64,000 bases of DNA from Synaphobranchus kaupii (Eukaryota; Chordata; Actinopteri; Anguilliformes; Synaphobranchidae), in the NCBI GenBank assembly GCA_029718625.1, contig CM056389.1, positions 4,902,368-4,966,367 of the forward strand, read 5' to 3'. Each line of letters starts with the position of its first letter. Position 1 is the first letter of the stretch. Under the pieces are notes generated by a model that worked only from the letters and a program-made list of their open reading frames with translations, made no database searches and had not been told where the DNA came from. The translations under genes and the position numbers were made by a program. Shown here piece after piece: positions 21,711 to 34,655 of this stretch.

Positions 21711-22388
21711 CTGGTGCGGTTTGAATTCACGTCATTTAAAGCGTTGATAGCTACGTTGCGTTACGTACTACGTTCACTTCTAAATTTGGAGGCGGGGAGA
21801 GGGGGTGGGGCAGGCGGGGAGAGAGCGAATATTTAATTCTTTAATCACGCACTGTAACGTTATTGAACTGCATTATTAGTCGGAGATTACGGTTGTGAAC
21901 GAAGAGAAGGAAATAAGGAATAGAGTTGTGTAACAAAGAGTGTAGGAAGAAAAAGTTGATAGGAAGATGGAGCAGAGGGAGATTTTGAGGTGAGGAGTGA
22001 GGACACTGAAAGATGAGAAAAGCTAGGTGTGCAGTTTCGGCTACTGGGGGTCCACAGTAATAAAATAAATTCTAAAGTACATAATGCATTAACCTTTTTG
22101 TTGTTGTTGTGAGCATAGTTTCTTTTTTAATAAAGTAACAGCATTCAAAACATTAAAAAATAGGCATACTCAATACATTTTGCTGTTAAAACAAACAAAA
22201 AAGGAGGGAAAGAAAGAATGTAGAAAGAATGTTCAAATATGATCTCTATTAAATGAATACTTCCACTGTAAGCTTGTTTGCATTTTGTAGCAATGCTAAT
22301 GGAAACGAATGGTTACAGCCAGTATAGGTTACAGCTTATGGCTTTGGTTACAGCTAGCCAAACTGAAGTATCCATTTAAAACACTTAA
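21711..22388. other. Intergenic, no gene seen
   Basis: It includes a GC-rich patch (GGCGGGGAGAGGGGGTGGGG) near 21,790. The rest is AT-rich. No frame or RNA is recognised. Confidence 0.6.
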
Positions 22389-22997
22389 AGGTTGTATCAG
22401 CGATTTTGGGGTGGAAACATAAATGATCACATTCATCTGATTTTTCCTCACGATCCGCTAGCTGCCCGCCCCATAAGCAGGCCGTCAAAAAACCGCGTCT
22501 CTGTAGGCAGCCTATGCTCCGAGATCGTACACAAAAACAATGGTACTACCAACTACTCAAAACCAAAATAAACAGCATTCCAACCAATCACAATGATCTG
22601 CACAAACGTGACGTCACTTCTGAAGCGAAATCCCAAACAAACATACTTATGAATAATTATGTTATGTTTTAAAAAATAGTGTTCAAGCATCCAGAATTAT
22701 AACCACGTTAATAACGTTTGTAAGAAACCAAACCGTTTGTAAATCCGTCAAGATTTCAGCGAGATAAGAGTATTAGCGTTTGTGCAGATCATTGTGATTG
22801 GTTGGAATACTGTTTATTTTGGTTTTGAGTACTTGGTAGTACCATTGTGTTTTTGTGTACGATCTCGGAGCATGGGCTGCCTACAGAGACGCGGTTTTTT
22901 GACGGCCTGCTTATGGGGCGGGCAGCTAGCGGATCGTGAGGAAAAATCAGATGAATGTGATCATTTATGTTTCCACCCAAAATCGCTGATACAACCT
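22389..22997. mobile_element. TTAA-flanked MITE with about 215-bp inverted termini
   Basis: Both ends read AGGTTGTATCAGCGATTTTG inwards and pair over about 215 bp. TTAA flanks the element at 22,385-22,388 and 22,998-23,001. The second genomic copy has a single TTAA and no element at 60,762-60,765, so the borders are exact. A TTAA duplication is the piggyBac signature, although a 3-bp TWA duplication (Harbinger type) would look the same here. There is no transposase. Confidence 0.9.
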
Positions 22998-23528
22998 TTA
23001 AATGGAACATCATTATATTTGGGCTAGTTTTAAGACATTTGGGGCGGGTTTTGAGCTGATTTTGGGATGGAAATTTCAACAGGATCTGGCAACCCTGCAC
23101 CTGAGTCTTCCAAAAATAAATTTCAACAATGGCTGCCATGTGGTGCGAGGAAACCGAAGGGATGCTGATCTCTTATAACTTTATTAATTTATTTATTACT
23201 GAGTTAAGTTATATTGATGTATTAGTGTAATGTTGAACTAAAGACCAACTTTTCATAAATTATGGTATTCTTGACTTTTGATTGTAAATAATTGGTATTA
23301 TTACTCAGTCACCGCCGTACTGACGAACCGAGTGACTTTTAACTAGCTAGCTAGCTAACTTTATTCAGCAGACCTAAGGTAAGGTTCGAAACGGAGGTTA
23401 AAAACCGGATCCGCAAACATTCTTTTTTCAGTTATTGCCCCATTGCCCATTGCTGGCAATATTGCGTGAAAATATTGCCCGTGTACCATCAGCTTAACGG
23501 GCTTTGCATTGAGCTTTCTGTGAAATTA
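22998..23528. other. Upstream region of the coiled-coil gene
   Basis: AT-rich sequence without a frame. It is shared with 60,766-61,284 apart from a small deletion in a CCCATTGCCCATTGC tandem near 23,435. Confidence 0.6.
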
Positions 23529-23536
23529 TGACGTCA
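23529..23536. promoter_or_regulatory. CRE-type palindrome TGACGTCA
   Basis: A perfect CREB/ATF site lies 186 bp upstream of the proposed start codon. A second half-site, CACGTCA (TGACGTG on the other strand), follows about 20 bp later. The pair is typical of proximal promoters, and TGACGTG is also the core of ER-stress factor sites. It is conserved at 61,285-61,292. That it drives the downstream gene is inference. Confidence 0.5.
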
Positions 23537-23721
23537 TAATATTCACTAACACGTCACAGTGGATTATAACCCTCGTTGTTCTTTATATTTAGGTTTTTTT
23601 CTGCTTGATTTTAGACCACTTATCGAATTTATCGCGTGTACTTGATCTGGTTTTTTCTTGATCCTACAACCGTTAGATCTGATTAAACTGTTTGGATAAT
23701 TCCACCCACTTGTCTTCCATA

Positions 23722-26700
23722 ATGGTGGCGATTTGGGGTGGAATTGTCTTTACTTTTTGGTTGGCCTACCTAAATTTTTTGCCTCACATCGTTCTGAACT
23801 TCATCAAGTTTTTGAACGGAGAACATCAAGGTAAGAATTCTTGGACATAATTATGCGATGCCGGTCTTCATTTGGAGCAATTTTATGTAACGTTATTACT
23901 TAATATATATAAGTCTAGCCTCGCTAATATTTTGCCCCCGATTCCCCCCTCCGTTGATCATATTCGGTTAGCTAATTAGCTGCGATCAGACCTGATCTGA
24001 AAGCGTCCATGATGGCCGGCTGATCAATGTTTGGCTATAGGTTACTTCGGTATAGGGCCGGCTGATTTGCAACGGCGTGAATTTAACTAATCGATTCACT
24101 GCCGTCTGTAGCCCTATTGTAGCTGGCTAGATATCGCATTTTCCTTGGACTAGCATGGTATTTGTCATTTAGTTACACTTAATGGATGCTCTTCGACGGT
24201 TAATTGTTCGTGACCATTTGTCATTAATATCCAAAATTAAATGTGCTCAAGGCAATGTCACCAACAACACCTTGGTTGGTCCCATGTGGTGGAACAGCAC
24301 CCTCCTTCCCACCAAGGAGCGGATAGCACACTCTGCTGGAACTGTAAGTAAAACTTTTTTTTAATTTTGAATTTAGTATTTTAATAACGTGGATAAAATA
24401 TGCCTAAAAGTCGCGTATCATTTAGCCTCCTATGAATGATTACCTGTAAAAGAAAGGGGACGTATGCTGTTTGCACTGTAGCCTATTTGAAAATAGTAAA
24501 TATACAATGGACTGCCTAATCAAGATGCCGTGTGTGGGGAGAATGTGTGTTAAGATTGTGGTCTTAAGTGGCTCACTGTATCCCCAGGTAGCAGGTGTAT
24601 TACCCCCTGTACTTTTACATTTGTTCAGCTCATGGGAAACCTATCGGAATTCTGGAAGCTGGTCCCAACTGAGTGGTTGGTGATGGGATCGCTGATAATG
24701 TTTTCGGTGATCTGCATAGCACTGCTTGTGGTGAGTCATTTCTTAGCGCGTTCATTTACATGATGTCACATTACTTTAGCAGACGCTAGAGCGAACTACA
24801 GAAGCTACCGTTACAGTGGTGGCACATTATCCAGTCTACTTAATCCATGAAACATTGTAAATTAAACCATTGCCTCTGGCCACTGTTGACTGAGTTAAAG
24901 TAAGGCTACTCTCACTGTACCATCTGTAGTTTGTGCATTATCAGTACTGACCATTCGTTTTAACTGCTGAGTGCCGATTGCCTGTACATGCTATTGTGTT
25001 AAAATCTGCCCTGTCTGTAGTTAATTTCTCTGTCTATAGTTAAATTGTATTAATTAGTTTTTTTCTCCTTTCTTGTACCCCTTCAGTTTAAAACCAGGAA
25101 ACACCAATGTAAGTTATTTCAATTTTATTTAATATTAGTTGACATTTGTTATTATTTATATTATGTTATTAAAGGCATAAGGTTTTAAATTCATTTTAAT
25201 TTTGTATTATTAGGGAATAAGAAAGAGCTTGATCAGAAAATCCTCAAGCTTCAGAGGGAGGTGAACACCTCCAAGAATTTAGCTCCTGCAATCAATCTTC
25301 TGCATGAGGAGCTGAAGGTGAGATCATTTATAACCGGCCGTTTGGCCAGGTGATTAATATCAGTGATGCTGAGCACTGTAGCATGGAGATACCTCATACT
25401 GAACATCTAAGATATGTATTGAATCCGTAATGTTTAAATGCTTCCGGTTTTTTTATATATACAATTTTTCATGTTCTAATTTCATATTTGAAAGGCAACG
25501 TTCCACCAGATGCTACAGGAATCAGTTGAACAGGCAGAAGTGAACTCTAAGACCACCGAAGAAGAGAGACAGAGGAGCAAGACCGTGACTGGAAACTTGA
25601 AGCATGAGCTGGCCCTCGTTCTGTTCATCTGTAAGAGGAATGAACAGAGCCTGGTAGCCATGACCCACAGAAGCGAGATTCTGGAAGAGGAACGGACTGA
25701 GTTGGCAGTGAAGGAGCTGTTGGCCATGGAAGGGCGATGTGAGAGGAAAGAACGTGAGCTGAGGGCCATGGTAGAGCTTTTCCAGGAGCGGGAGGACCGA
25801 CTGGCAGCCATGGCTTTCTCACTTCAGGAGAAGGAGGAGAAGATGGCGGGCCTAAACCAGCTCTGCCAGGAAACGGCGGAGAACATGGCCGCCTTGCAGA
25901 AAGTGTGCTACAAGAAGGACGAGAGGCTGGCAGCTGTTTCTGCAACATCACAGCAGCAAGAGGCCTTCCTGCAGGAGTAAGTACGGTGGCTGTTGAGGGT
26001 CATGTGGGTTTTACAAATTATGCGACAGAAGGATGGTGAGTTGTTGTGGTGGCTTTCAGCTGCAGTGACTGATGTAATACAGCAGAGGACAGGTGTGTTT
26101 ATGCATAAGAGCGGTGCAGGCAGAGCCTGAAGCCTCTACACTTTGCAGGAAGATCACTCAGGAGTTGGCCCAGCTGCTAGAAAGCAACAAACTGAAGGAG
26201 GGGGTTTCTGTCCTGGAGGCTGAGATGGAAGAACAGCATATCATCCTGATGGCCCAGGTAAGCAGTCTCACCCTGCACTACCAGCACAGTGCACTCAGCA
26301 ACAAGACTCTGCGCAATGTGTTCAGTTTACCGTTTACCGCCATTTTGTACATAATTACTGAGTGTTTGTAATGCTTTACTGCCATTTTGTACATAATTAC
26401 TGAGTGTTTGTAATGCTTTACCGCCATTTTGTACATAATTACTGAGTGTTTGTAATGCTTTGTCCCAATGGTTTGTTACAGGAGGAGGAACAGAGAGAAA
26501 GAGCCAGTCTTCGGAAGAAGTGAGTTCTGTGCTCTTGGGTCCATACTTGTTACTCAGTTAAATGGCTGGTATTTGGACTGGTATCAGAGTTAAATGGCTG
26601 GTATTTGGACTGGTATCAGAGTTAAATGGCTGGTATTTGGACTGGTATCAGAGTTAAATGGCTGGTATTTGGACTGGTATCAGAGTTAAATGGCTGATTT

Positions 26701-27920
26701 TCACACTGCTTGGTGGTGGCAGCTGAATTTGCTGTGCTTTTCTCTGTTAACAGGCTCACAGAGATCAGCAGTGAGTTGGCTGATCTGAAAAGATCAGTCA
26801 CCAGTTCCACCCGTAGCCTCCCCACTGCACAGGAGATCGTTGGTGTGGAAGGTGTGTATCTGCCCATTGTAAAGCTCTGCAACGCTAAGTGCTGCAGTCA
26901 GACATCACACTCAGGAATTACTGTTCACTATGTACAGTTACAGCCACCTGGATAAATACATAGTAAAAGTTAGCATGCTAACAAGAAAGACATCAGCAGC
27001 AAATAAGCTACTATCTGTATTCGAGGCTAATTAATGCCTAGTACCACACAGTGGAGGCTAGTTTGGGCTCTGGCCAGCAATGTCTGAAGGTGAGGATAGT
27101 TTTAGATGGTTGTAAATTTATTACCTTTCTCCTGATTACTGTTTTTGTCCTGCCTCTTATAGGTGAATGCATGGTCCAGAATGAGAGAGCTTCAGAAGGA
27201 CATGTAAGTAATGTTGCACTGGACAGTACAGCATTGACAGAATATTAGAAATACCAGAATTATTTTATTGATGGTTGACCATCTTTGGTTGGATTTTGTC
27301 TTGTCTTCTCAAACACATCCCTTTAAAATTAGTTTCTTTAGCTCTACATGCAGGTGAACAGTTTATATTTAGTACTGGGTTTTCTGCTGCAGGGTAAGGA
27401 GGCTGACTCAGTAGTTGAGAGGGAAGGGAGTGAGCTGGAGGGATCCAGGCAGCAAGACATCGCTCAAAAGCAGTGAGTATCAAAAAGGACGGTGTCTGTG
27501 GAAATACTGGCATTGCACACAAGGGGGCGACAAACACAACATTTGGGACATTTATGAAGGCATCATAACACTGTAATCAAAGAACAAGGCTGTACTAAGA
27601 TGTGATCTTTTCCCCAGACAAATTTAAATGGCAGAGACTTAAGAGAATGTTAAAAAATATGCTCACATGCTTTGGTGGATCTGGTTCTGCAAAAATACAG
27701 GATATAGTTGAGGTTTGAGAAGTTGCTGGAATGAGGGTGTGAAAATGACTTGTGTGGGCTCTGATAGCTGCCTTCTCAATGTTGCAGGAAGCCAGCTCAG
27801 GAGGGCGTGGCCCGCAGGCAGGAGGAGAGAGCCAAACGAATCAGGGTGGAGATTTACACTGAGGGCCAGCAGACCACCCAGCACTCTGACCAGACAGTGA
27901 GGAAACACCGCCAGTGCTAA
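23722..27920 (+). CDS. Membrane-anchored coiled-coil protein, 12 exons
   Basis: I do not recognise this gene. Joining 23722-23830, 24252-24343, 24629-24730, 25087-25108, 25214-25317, 25495-25976, 26149-26257, 26482-26519, 26754-26851, 27163-27203, 27393-27472 and 27788-27920 gives 1,410 bases in one open frame (469 residues plus TAA). Every intron is GT-AG and all phases agree. Residues 4-30 are hydrophobic (signal or anchor), followed by a short stretch with sequons NVT, NNT and NST. A second hydrophobic segment spans W83-V101, then FKTRKH. About residues 110-385 are charged heptad-like coiled coil, and the tail is polar. The layout resembles ER-exit proteins such as TANGO1/cTAGE5, but I see no sequence match to them. 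The exon 2 acceptor has a poor pyrimidine tract; ATG 24,182 is an alternative start in the same frame. The stop lies at the edge of a minisatellite, so the true 3' end is uncertain. Confidence 0.75.
26336..26461. repeat. 42-bp tandem repeat in intron 7
   Basis: Three nearly perfect units starting ACCGCCATTTTGTACATAAT. Confidence 0.9.
26557..26695. repeat. 32-bp tandem repeat in intron 8
   Basis: A little over four units of GTTAAATGGCTGGTATTTGG plus ACTGGTATCAGA. Confidence 0.9.
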
Positions 27921-30900
27921 TCCAGAGCGCTAATACTCATTAATATAGCACTGCTACAGAGCGCTAATACTCACTAATATAACACTGCTACAGAGCGCTA
28001 ATACTCACTAATATAGCACTGCTACAGAGCGCTAATACTCACTAATATAGCACTGCTACAGAGCGCTAATACTCACTAATACAACACTGCTACAGAGCGC
28101 TAATACTCACTAATACAGCACTGCTACAGAGCGCTGATACTCACTAATACAGCACTGCTACAGAGCGCTAATACTCACTAATATAGCACTGCTACAGAGT
28201 GCTAATACTCACTAATATAGCACTGCTACAGAGCGCTAATACTCACTAATATAGCACAGATACTGAGCGCTAATACTTACTAATATAACACTGCTACAGA
28301 GCGCTAATACTCACTAATATAGCACTGGTACAGAGTGCTAATACTAACTAATACAGCACTGATACAGAGCGCTAATACTCACTAATATAGCACTGATACT
28401 GAGCGCTAGTACTCACTAATATAACACTGCTACAGAGTGCTAATACTCACTAATACAGCACTACTACAGAGCGCTAATACTCATTAATATAACACTGCTA
28501 CAGTGTAATACTGACTAATATAATACTGCTACAGAGCGCTAATACTCACTAATATAGCACTGCTACAGAGCGCTAATACTCACTAATATAGCACTGATAC
28601 TGAGCGCTAATACTCACTAATATAACACTGCTACAGAGTGCTAATACTCACTAATACAGCACTGCTACAGAGCGCTAATACTCATTAATATAGCACTGCT
28701 ACAGAGCGCTAATACTCACTAATATAGCACTGATACTGAGCGCTAATACTCACGAATATAGCACTGCTACAGAGTGCTAATACTCACTAATATAACACTG
28801 CTACAGAGCGCTAATACTTACTAATATAGCACTGCTGCAGAGCGCTAATACTCACGAATATAGCACTGCTACAGAGTGCTAATACCCACTAATATAACAC
28901 TGCTACAGAGTGCTAATACTCACTAATATAATACAGCTACAGAGCCCTAATACTCACTAATATAACACTGCTACAGAGCGCTAATACTCACTAATATAGC
29001 ACTGATACTGAGCGCTAATACTCACTAATATAACACTGCTACAGAGCGCTGATACTCACTAATATAACACTGCTACAGAGTGCTAATACTCACTATTACA
29101 GCCCTGCTACAGAGCGCTAATACTCACTAATATAACACTGCTACAGAGCGCTAATACTCACTAATATAACACTGCTACAGAGGGCTAATACTCACGAATA
29201 TAGCATTGATACACAGGCTTAATACTCACTAATGTAGCACTGCTAAAGAGCGCTAATACTCACTAATGTAGCACTGCTACAGAGTGCTAATACTCACGAA
29301 TATAGCACTGCTACAGAGTGCTAATACCCACTAATATAACACTGCTACAGAGTGCTAATACTCACTAATATAACACTGCTACAGAGCGCTAATACTCACT
29401 AATATAGCACTGCTACAGAGTGCTAATACCCACTAATATAAGACTGCTACAGAGTGCTAATACTCACTAATATAATACTGCTACAGAGCCCTAATACTCA
29501 CTAATATAACACTGCTACAGAGCGCTAATACTCACGAATATAGCACTGCTACAGAGTGCTAATACCCACTAATATAACACTGCTACAGAGTGCTAATACT
29601 CACTAATGTAATACTGCTACAGAGCCCTAATACTCACTAATATGACACTGCTACAGAGCGCTAATACTCACTAATATAGCACTGATACTGAGCGCTAATA
29701 CTCACTAATATAACACTGCTACAGAGCGCTGATACTCACTAATATAACACTGCTACAGAGTGCTAATACTCACTAATACAGCCCTGCTACAGAGCGCTAA
29801 TACTCACTAATATAACACTGCTACAGAGCGCTAATACTCACTAATATAACACTGCTACAGAGGGCTAATACTGACGAATATAGCATTGATACACAGGCCT
29901 AATACTCACTAATGTAGCACTGCTAAAGAGCGCTAATACTCACTAATGTAACACTGCTACAGAGCGCTAATACTCACTAATATAGTACTGCTACAGAGCG
30001 CTATTACTTACTAATATAGCACTGCTACAGAGGCCTAATACTCACTAATATAACACTGTTACAGAGCGCTAATACTCACTAATATAGCACTGCTACAGAG
30101 CGCTAATACTCACTAATATAGCACTGCTACAGAGTGCTAATACTAATATAGCACTGCTACAGAGCGCTAATACTCACTAATATAGCACTGCTACAGAGTG
30201 CTATTACTCACTAATATAGCACTGCTACAGAGCGCTAATACTCACTAATATAGCACTGCTACAGAGGGCTAATACTCACTAATATAGCACTGCTACAGAG
30301 CGCTAATACTCACTAATATAGCACTGCTACAGAGGGCTAATACTCACTAATATAGTACTGCTACAGAGCGCTACTCACTAATATAGCACTGCTACAGAGC
30401 GCTAATACTCACTAATATAACACTGCTACAGAGGCCTAATACTCACTAATATAGCACTGCTACAGAGGGCTAATACTCACTAATATAGCACTGCTACAGA
30501 GGGCTAATACTCACTAATATAGCACTGCTACAGAGGGCTAATACTCACTAATATAGTACTGCTACAGAGTGCTACTCACTAATATAGCACTGCTACAGAG
30601 GGCTAATACTCACTAATATAACACTGCTACAGAGGCCTAATACTCACTAATATAGCACTGCTACAGGGCGCTAATACTCACTAATATAGCACTGCTACAG
30701 AGCGCTAATACTCACTAATATAGCACTGCTACAGAGGGCTAATACTCACTAATATAGTACTGCTACAGAGCGCTAATACTCACTAATATAGCACTGCTAC
30801 AGAGCGCTAATACTCACTAATATAACACTGCTACAGAGGGCTAATACTCACTAATATAGCACTGCTACAGAGGGCTAATACTCACTAATATAGTACTGCT

Positions 30901-31352
30901 ACAGAGTGCTACTCACTAATATAGCACTGCTACAGAGGGCTAATACTCACTAATATAACACTGCTACAGAGGCCTAATACTCACTAATATAGCACTGCTA
31001 CAGAGCGCTAATACTCACTAATATAGCACTGCTACAGAGCGCTAATACTCACTAATATAGCACTGCTACAGAGGGCTAATACTCACTAATATAGTACTGC
31101 TACAGAGCGCTAATACTCACTAATATAGCACTGCTACAGAGCGCTAATACTCACTAATATAGCACTGCTACAGAGCGCTAATACTCACTAATATAACACT
31201 GCTACAGAGGGCTAATACTCACTAATATAGCACTGCTACAGAGCGCTAATACTCACTAATATAGCACTGCTACAGAGGGCTAATACTCACTAATATAGTA
31301 CTGCTACAGAGTGCTACTCACTAATATAGCACTGCTACAGAGCGCTAATACT
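27921..31352. repeat. 34-bp minisatellite, about 100 units
   Basis: The unit begins CAGAGCGCTAATACTCACTA and continues ATATAGCACTGCTA. Variants recur in ordered blocks (GCGCT, GTGCT, GGGCT, GGCCT; CACTGCTACAG against CACTGATACTG), so the array grew by duplicating multi-unit blocks. It starts within a few bases of the coiled-coil gene's stop codon; the TAA itself lies in GTGCTAAT, which looks like a unit edge. There are no spacers, so it is not a CRISPR array. Confidence 0.95.
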
Positions 31353-32505
31353 GACTCCACCCGTAATTTGATTTGATTTGATTGCACATTTAGGCCTTTA
31401 GCCCAGGCAGACTGCCCATTCCTTTCTCCTTTGCACTCATCCCCCTGTATCTCCCTCCATATGACAGCCTGTGTGTGGCAGAGAGGATGGTAGCGGAGGA
31501 ATGGCGGGTGGGGGAAGAAGAGGTCGGGGAGGTGCGCGGAACCGAAGACAGAGACGGCGATGGAGACACTGGGAGCAACACTGCGATCGCTTGAGGGGTT
31601 AAGGTTTCATCATTGGTTCATCATTGGTTCATCAAGGGAGCTTTCTGACCAGAATTACCCCGATTAGAGCGTGGAACACAGCTGTTGTTCCGAGTCTTCT
31701 GGTCTGAACCCACCCTTAGTGATCCCTGCTGTTCACAGGTCCACCTGCAGGGGCGCTGTTGTGCCATTTGTGTTTTTCTGCCCTTTTTTCTGTCTCATTT
31801 CTCTGTGTCAAATTAGTTTTTTAGTTTGGCTTCCTGACTCCAAATCTGTCACAACATATTCCAGATTTGCTCTTGAAGTAATACTTTTGTCGCCATTTAT
31901 GGGGCAGAGGGGGAATTTTTACCCACTTTTTCCTTTTTCCAGCTAGGCAATCAGATAATGGGCTGAGGGAATGGTGTGGTTTTTCGCCCTCTCAGGAGCA
32001 AATCATAAGATTGGAGATTGTGGAGACCAATTTCTATCCCTATCAGACCATCCAATCACTGCAATGTCCTCCATTAGTTTGGGAACATTTCACAAGAGAC
32101 GGAAGACTATGTGACGCCCTGATGTAGGAAAGAAGCCAACAATGGGTATACTTGCTTTCCGTAAGCGTGGTATGCTACAACTCATTTCAGCAACGTAGTC
32201 TCCTTCAGGGTGTCTGAACTGCTTGGCTCTTTTAGACAGACATGGTGGTTTGCTGGGTGCAAAAGGTAATTTCAAAAGGTAATTTAGGGTCTGGCGTGTT
32301 GATTGGCTGGCTGCGTCGTCAGGAGTAGCATGTCATTTAGCTTCCGCCATGGTTATTGACTGGCAGAATAGCCATGAGAATGATGCCACTTAGCATCCAG
32401 AATGGTGATTGGCTGGTACCCTCTGAGACACATTTTCTGTCCCATTGACGTAATTAGGAACGTCTCACAGGCTGTGGGACACTTGTTGCCATTTAGGATA
32501 CAGCA
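31353..32505. other. Possible distal exon of the coiled-coil gene, otherwise no gene
   Basis: After the minisatellite a pyrimidine-rich stretch ends in CATATGACAG at about 31,467. The sequence after it is open in two frames, to TGA near 31,593 or TAA near 31,600. One frame is acidic (EEWRVGEEEVGEV) and the other arginine-rich (GGGRRGRGGARNRRQRRR). The last proposed coding exon contains a potential donor ACA|GTGAGG at about 27,896, so splicing across the array is possible but unproven. The rest shows nothing. Confidence 0.3.
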
Positions 32506-33130
32506 TGATGATTGGCTGGCAGTGTTGCCTTCAGGAGGATGATTGGCTGGCAGTGTTGCCTTCAGGAGGATGCCATTTAGGATACAGCGTGATGATTGGC
32601 TGGCAGTGTTGCCTTTAGGAGGATGCCATTTAGGATACAGCATAATGATTGGCTGGCAATGTTGCCTTCAGGAGGATGATTGGCTGGCAGTGTTGCCTTC
32701 AGGAGGATGCCATTTAGGATACAGCGTGATGATTGGCTGGCAGTGTTGCCTTTAGGAGGATGCCATTTAGGATACAGCATGATGATTGGCTGGCAGTGTT
32801 GCCTTCAGGAGGATGATTGGCTGGCAGTGTTACCTTCAGGAGGATGATTGGCTGGCAGTGTTGCCTTCAGGAGGATGCCATTTAGGATACAGCGTGATGA
32901 TTGGCTGGCAGTGTTGCCTTTAGGAGGATGCCATTTAGGATGCCATTTAGGATACAGCATGATGATTGGCTGGCAGTGTTGCCTTCAGGAGGATGATTGG
33001 CTGGCAGTGTTGCCTTCAGGAGGATGATTGGCTGGCAGTGTTGCCTTCAGGAGGATGAATGGCTGGCAGTGTTGCCTTCAGGAAGATTCCATTTAGGATA
33101 CAGCATGATGATTGGCTGGCAGCATTGCCT
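32506..33130. repeat. Composite minisatellite, 31-bp core
   Basis: Units of GATGATTGGCTGGCAGTGTT plus GCCTTCAGGAG alternate with longer units that add GATGCCATTTAGGATACAGC. Around 20 core units are present. Less regular relatives extend upstream to about 32,350. Confidence 0.9.
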
Positions 33131-33217
33131 TGCAGAGCCTCAATCCCACCCAATCAGTTTGGAGCCTGACCACTAGATTCAGCCAGGCTCTGGCCAGCGG
33201 CTTGGCCACACACCCCA

Positions 33218-33388
33218 GGGGGGTATTTCACAAAGATGGATTACTGGGTTAGCTGGTTAACTGCACTGAGGAAAACCCAGAACCCTCCCAAATCTGGAAC
33301 ATGGACTGAAATAAATAGAGCTGTTCTGGGTTTTACTCAGTGCAGTTATCCAGCTAACTCACTAATCCTGCTTTGTGAAATACCCCCC
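33218..33388. mobile_element. Palindromic MITE, 171 bp
   Basis: The first about 53 bp (GGGGGGTATTTCACAAAG...) are matched by the inverted last 53 bp, with about 6 mismatches. The middle is short and has no frame. It is a foldback-type non-autonomous DNA element of a kind common in fish. The target duplication is not clear. Confidence 0.8.
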
Positions 33389-34417
33389 AGGTCTCCTACC
33401 TGGGCATCAAGTAGGCAGGCGAGACACCACGCAAGAATCCTTGTCACCCGTGCTCGCTATGAATGAATGAGGTGGTTCTGACCAATCAGAAGAGCTAAAG
33501 AACCCGTTCATATATCCAGCCAACCAGCATATCAGTCAGGCTAACAAAACATGGCTACTTGCAACAAGGAGTTAGAAACATGCTACAGCACAAAAAAAGT
33601 TAAACAATGTCCACGCCACGCCGAAGAATCCTGATGTTGTCATGGCCGAGAGTCTCGTCGATCCCCCCCACGATCATCCATAGCGTTGCCCAGGGAGGGT
33701 TTAGCCTGCCTGGTTGTGCTTCAATAGCAACCCTGCCTGGTGAACTGGTGGCCTTCAGTCTACATGCAGGCATTTTGGAGGACTCCCCTGCCTGCTGCGT
33801 ACCCTCATGATTTGGACATTGCAGTGATTCGATGTTCTGATGGGATAAAATACTATACTTAAATAAATACTTCAATAAATATATTTTCTGATTGGAAGAC
33901 TAGTGTTGACGTCTATCTTTTTAGCATTATTTCCTGAAGAAATAACTGAAATAACCACAGACTCTCAGTAACACAATTTCCTATACATGAGCTTCCAATA
34001 GCTAAGTCAGCTGAAATCCAGTCTTCAACCCACAGCTCAGTCAAACCAAATTCACATGAAGCAGCTTGCACCAGCACTCACATGACCTGTGTTCGAATGA
34101 CTTCGTCCAACGGAGGGCCAGCCAGGTTCAAAAACAGAAAACCGCACCACGGGCCCCATAGCCGTGACAGACAGCTGCACAGCATGCTGCCCAAAAAGAT
34201 ATTAACCATAGTTTAATACCACGAACATGCATCAGTACAGGAGGAGGAGCTCTCTCTGCTCTGACACCACCCCTCATGGATGAAACATGTATAACTTTAT
34301 AAATCCCATTGCATGTAAAAATGTACGTGTCATTACAATAATAATGAAGAGATATTATTTATCTGTTCAGTAAGCTTATGGCAGCTGAAATTCTGTTTTT
34401 GGGATGAACACAAGGGT
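33389..34417. other. Intergenic, no gene seen
   Basis: Only short chance frames on both strands. No RNA or transposon end is recognised. Confidence 0.55.
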
Positions 34418-34620
34418 AGTCAAGTCAAGTTTATTTGTATACCATATATTCATACAACTGAATGCAATCCAAAGTGCTTTACAGAATGAAAAAAAGAAAG
34501 ATTGATTTGACAATACAATTTGAAATCAGTTTAAAAAGATAAAACGGCTATTAAAAAGAAAAGACAATAGAACATTTTAAAAAACTATATAAAAGGAAAT
34601 AAGATAAAAACCGATAAAAG
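34418..34620 (-). mobile_element. Truncated teleost interspersed repeat
   Basis: CAAGTCAAGTTTATTTGTAT followed by CAATCCAAAGTGCTTTACAG resembles the inverted 3' end of a widespread fish non-LTR/SINE family. The tail is A-rich. Family and borders are uncertain. Confidence 0.45.
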
Positions 34621-34655
34621 GCTACAGTGCATGAATAGATAGCCCCGGTTTTTGT

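Noticed and set aside
22782..23027. 81-codon frame and its antisense partner near 22,789-23,139
   Set aside because: They lie in the inverted terminus of the TTAA-flanked MITE and disappear at the empty site in the other copy.
27921..31352. Possible CRISPR-like array (34-bp repeats)
   Set aside because: Repeats are contiguous without unique spacers, and the genome is eukaryotic.
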